From Candidatus Thiodiazotropha sp. (ex Gloverina cf. vestifex) (GTDB taxonomy: Bacteria; Pseudomonadota; Gammaproteobacteria; Chromatiales; Chromatiaceae): a DNA stretch of 9,776 nucleotides. Below the pieces are notes generated by a model. It was not told where the DNA came from and did not search any database. It saw only the letters and a list, made by a program, of their open reading frames with translations. The stretch spans positions 1 through 9,776 of the forward strand of contig JAHXHT010000070.1 of NCBI GenBank assembly GCA_025656435.1. Direction: 5' to 3'. The position numbers and the translations under genes were made by a program. Below, one piece after another: positions 7,052 through 9,776 of the stretch (positions are counted from its first letter, which is position 1; each line of letters begins with the position of its first letter).

Positions 7052-9685
7052 ATGATTCGTAAGCTGTCTCTGGCAGTGGCTGTAGCAACAGCCCTGTCAC
7101 CTATGGGCGCATGGGCGCTTGGGTTGGGTGACATTAATTCTAAATCGGCACTCAACCAAGACTTCAACGCCGAGATCGATCTGCTATTCGTCGACCAGGA
7201 AGAGGTTCAGGACATCCGCGTCGGGCTGGCCTCCCAAGAGGCTTTCGACAGAGCGGGTATCGAACGACTGTTTCTTCTCTCCGGACTGAAATTTCAACCG
7301 ATGATGAGTCCGTCGGGGAAACCGGTGATTGCAGTCACCAGTTCCGATCCAATCAGAGAGCCGTTTCTCAATTTTCTGTTAGAGGTCAACTGGCCGAAGG
7401 GGAGACTGGTACGCGAATATACCGTCCTGCTTGATCCTCCGGTGACCATTAATCGTGCACCGCAAGCAGTTGCGGCACCCAGGGTGAGTACGTCACCGGC
7501 CCGTCAGGTGACAAGGCCACCCGCACGCCAGGCCATGACGGCCCCACGTGCATCTTCTGCGACAACATCTGCTACGGGTGGCAGGGAGTATGGCCCTGTG
7601 CAACGCAATGACAATCTCTGGACAATCGCAAAGATGTTGCGTGCGCAGGGAGAGTCTGTTGAGCAGGTCATGATGGCGTTGCAGCGCCACAATCCCGGCG
7701 CCTTTATCAACAACAACGTCAACAACCTGAAGGTTGGTAAGGTGTTGCGTCTGCCGGAAGAGGCTGATGTCCAGTCACTATCCAAGCAAGCAGCAAGAGA
7801 GGAGTTTCTTGCACAGACTCGCGCTTGGCGGTCGGGCAAGCCCGTAGCAGCAACCGGTACGCCTAAGTCGTCAGCACCCAGCAAACCGAGTGAGGATAGG
7901 CTCAAGCTGATCTCCTCCAAACCTGAGGGTGGCGAGGCCATGACTCGGGAAGGGGCGGATGCGGAGGTTGATCGGCTTCAGCAGGAGATACTGCTGGTAC
8001 GTGAATCCAACGAAAGCGCACTGCAGGAGAACGATTCTCTGCGTGATCGTGTGAGTGAACTCGAGAAACAGATCGATGATATCCAGCGCCTGGTCACATT
8101 CAAGAGTGATGAACTGGCCGAGATGCAGACAGCACAGCAGATCTCCTCAGAGAAAATGGCTGAGATGCAGCCGGAAGAAAAGCCTGAGATGGTGAAGGCC
8201 GAGCCTGAAAAAGAGACTGCGATGGCTCCAGCACCCGCTGAAACAGTTGAGACGCCTGTCATTCCTATCTCTGAAGGAACGGTGATAGAAGAGGCCAACC
8301 TCGAGGAGATTATTACCCAGGCGGGTAAGGCGGAAGAGCCGGTTGCTCCCGCTGCGGAGGCAAAGCCACCCGTTGCAGAGCAACCAGCTGTGGCAGAAGC
8401 GCCAGTGAAACCTGAGCCGGTCGAAACTCCGGTTTCCAGGACCCCCGAGAAGAAGGTCACTTACTTCGACAATCTCAAAGGGAATACCACCATGATGGGC
8501 ATCATCGGTGCAGTGGCTGTGCTACTGATCGGGATGCTGTGGATGATCATGCGTCGACGCAAAGAGGCCGAGGCTGAATTTGCTGAGAGTATTCTTGTTT
8601 CGCCTGACAGTGAGGCTATATCTGCTGGCAAGGATGATGGGGACTCTCTCCATGAGGCGAGTGATGAAACCTCCTTCATGAGTGATTTTTCTCCCAGTGA
8701 TATCGACGCCTTGCAGGATGAAACGGGGGAGGTCGATCCTCTCTCCGAGGCAGACGTCTATATCGCCTATGGTCGCTATCAACAAGCAGAAGAGCTGATT
8801 AAGCAGGCAATCGAAAAGTTTCCAGAACGCGAAGAACTCAAGCATAAGCTGCTGGAAATCTACTTTTCCGCCAAGAAGGGCAAAGAGTTCACCGGCCTTG
8901 CAGAGGAACTGCATAATGGAGGCCTCGAAGGCAATAATCCGGATGCGTGGTCCAAGATCACTTCCATGGGTAAGGAGCTCAATGCATCCCATGCACTCTT
9001 TGCCGGTGCAGCAGGTGCTGCTGGCGTGGCGCTGTCGGATGATGATGGCCTGGATGATCTCGGCCTTGATCTCGGTCCTGATTTTTCTGAGCCAGCACCA
9101 GTGGCAGAGCCAGCACTCGATAGTGATGAAATCGATTCCATGGATCTGAGTGGCCTGGATAATCTCGATGAAATGGATTCAGAAAATCTTGAGGCCGATT
9201 TGTCTCTCGATTCTGAATTCCTCGATAAGATGGAATCTGGTGTCGTAGATGAATCTGATGAGGCCTTGGATATCGATCTGAGCGATTTGGATGCCGGGTC
9301 TGAAACATCTTCTCAACAGTCCGAATCTGCCAGCCTTGATTTGGCCGGTCTTGATGGCCAGAGTGGAGATGCCATCGAGCTGGAAGATTCTGAATCACTA
9401 GACGATCTGGACCTTGAAAGTATAGAGCAGGAGCTTGAAAATCTTTCCGAAGATCTCGATGGTCAGCCGGGTGAACCCCTTGAATTGCCGGATGTGGATA
9501 GTGAAGAGATCTCTCTTGATCTGGACTCCACTGATGAGGTGACCACCAAGCTTGACCTGGCCCGAGCCTACATCGATATGGGTGATAATGAGGGTGCCAA
9601 GAGTATCCTGGAAGAGGTGGCCAGTGAAGGGAGTGATCAGCAAAAGCAGGAGGCTGAGGAACTGATAGGTACTATCGGTACCTGA
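7052..9685 (+). CDS. fimV: FimV/HubP-family polar inner-membrane protein
   Basis: FimV homolog, 877 residues. In Pseudomonas this protein is needed for type IV pilus assembly and twitching and for cAMP signalling; the Vibrio HubP relative organises the cell pole. Layout: Sec signal peptide (MIRKLSLAVAVATALSPMGAWA, cleavage near 22-23); conserved FimV N-terminal domain starting GLGDINSKSALNQDF; Pro/Ala/Arg linker (about 130-175); LysM-like peptidoglycan-binding domain (about 180-234, PVQRNDNLWTIA); coiled coil (about 304-373); Pro/Glu/Ala-rich spacer; one membrane helix (about 481-500) followed by RRRK, which sets the rest in the cytoplasm; TPR-like repeats (about 567-625, DVYIAYGRYQQAEELIKQAI); a very acidic low-complexity stretch (661-831); and the conserved C-terminal FimV domain (832-877, KLDLARAYIDMGDNEGAKSILEEV). 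The domain set is complete, so it looks intact. No pilus gene lies nearby, as is usual for fimV. Confidence 0.96.
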   Translation: MIRKLSLAVAVATALSPMGAWALGLGDINSKSALNQDFNAEIDLLFVDQEEVQDIRVGLASQEAFDRAGIERLFLLSGLKFQPMMSPSGKPVIAVTSSDPIREPFLNFLLEVNWPKGRLVREYTVLLDPPVTINRAPQAVAAPRVSTSPARQVTRPPARQAMTAPRASSATTSATGGREYGPVQRNDNLWTIAKMLRAQGESVEQVMMALQRHNPGAFINNNVNNLKVGKVLRLPEEADVQSLSKQAAREEFLAQTRAWRSGKPVAATGTPKSSAPSKPSEDRLKLISSKPEGGEAMTREGADAEVDRLQQEILLVRESNESALQENDSLRDRVSELEKQIDDIQRLVTFKSDELAEMQTAQQISSEKMAEMQPEEKPEMVKAEPEKETAMAPAPAETVETPVIPISEGTVIEEANLEEIITQAGKAEEPVAPAAEAKPPVAEQPAVAEAPVKPEPVETPVSRTPEKKVTYFDNLKGNTTMMGIIGAVAVLLIGMLWMIMRRRKEAEAEFAESILVSPDSEAISAGKDDGDSLHEASDETSFMSDFSPSDIDALQDETGEVDPLSEADVYIAYGRYQQAEELIKQAIEKFPEREELKHKLLEIYFSAKKGKEFTGLAEELHNGGLEGNNPDAWSKITSMGKELNASHALFAGAAGAAGVALSDDDGLDDLGLDLGPDFSEPAPVAEPALDSDEIDSMDLSGLDNLDEMDSENLEADLSLDSEFLDKMESGVVDESDEALDIDLSDLDAGSETSSQQSESASLDLAGLDGQSGDAIELEDSESLDDLDLESIEQELENLSEDLDGQPGEPLELPDVDSEEISLDLDSTDEVTTKLDLARAYIDMGDNEGAKSILEEVASEGSDQQKQEAEELIGTIGT

Positions 9686-9691
9686 CTACCG

Positions 9692-9728
9692 CTGATCGCC
9701 ATGGAAGGCTGAAAGCCGAGGCGATTAG
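9692..9728 (+). other. Long hairpin downstream of fimV, no T-run
   Basis: CTGATCGCC (9692-9700) pairs with GGCGATTAG (9720-9728) over 9 bp with one G-T wobble. Inside it, GGCT (9707-9710) pairs with AGCC (9714-9717) around the loop GAA, leaving a 6/2-nt internal loop. It starts 7 nt after the fimV stop. The sequence after it is TCCCCG, not a T-run, so it is not a standard intrinsic terminator; it may stabilise the fimV mRNA end or be a Rho-related or processing structure. Beyond it lies a TAGGCG tandem pair (9736-9747) and the window edge. Confidence 0.5.
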
Positions 9729-9776
9729 TCCCCGATAGGCGTAGGCGCGGTTGTATGGCCGTAATTGTGACTGTTA

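Noticed and set aside
7504..8460. Long antisense open frames opposite fimV
   Set aside because: They are Ser/Ala-rich mirror frames of the fimV coding sequence without homology or ribosome binding sites.
9755..9776. Start of a next gene at ATG 9755
   Set aside because: Only seven codons are visible, they do not resemble the TruA N-terminus expected after fimV, and the nearest AGG is 9 nt away; not enough to call a gene.
1..9776. tRNA, rRNA, CRISPR, insertion sequence or phage/defence module
   Set aside because: No cloverleaf, repeat-spacer array, transposase, terminal inverted repeats or defence-type domains were seen; nearly all of the window is accounted for by conserved genes.

Overview
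The window carries a gammaproteobacterial chromosomal backbone segment with mixed-to-moderate GC. The gene order lysR (divergent) / leuC-leuD-leuB-asd / Usg-like / fimV matches the leu-asd-fimV block known from Pseudomonas and related gammaproteobacteria. In those genomes truA usually follows fimV, but the window ends before that gene. The protein sequences (E. coli-type Asd, Usg-type Asd paralog, FimV with LysM and TPR) point to Gammaproteobacteria. No species can be named from the sequence alone.

Left edge (1-459): a Trp-rich open frame of unknown function on the + strand, possibly continuing leftward out of the window, then a 68-bp gap that meets the 3' end of a leftward LysR-family regulator gene. 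Left-centre (460-1441): the regulator and a 97-bp AT-rich divergent region holding a candidate T-N11-A LysR box.

Centre (1442-5880): leuC and leuD (large and small subunits of isopropylmalate isomerase), leuB (3-isopropylmalate dehydrogenase) and asd (aspartate-semialdehyde dehydrogenase), all co-directional with gaps of 16, 60 and 45 bp. The run is closed by a strong intrinsic terminator. Together these genes supply two consecutive steps of leucine synthesis and the branch-point enzyme for lysine/DAP, methionine and threonine. leuA is not in the window.

Right (5881-9776): an Asd paralog of the Usg type that has lost the catalytic Cys and Arg of true Asd and so is unlikely to be a dehydrogenase. 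Next comes fimV, encoding a large polar inner-membrane protein with a peptidoglycan-binding periplasmic half and an acidic TPR-containing cytoplasmic half, with type IV pilus/twitching-type functions in relatives. A strong hairpin without a T-run lies after fimV.

No tRNA, rRNA, CRISPR array, insertion sequence or phage module was seen. I found no convincing new multi-gene system. The points most worth a second look are the Trp-rich edge ORF, the divergent LysR/leuC control region, and the catalytically degenerate Asd paralog placed directly behind a terminator.
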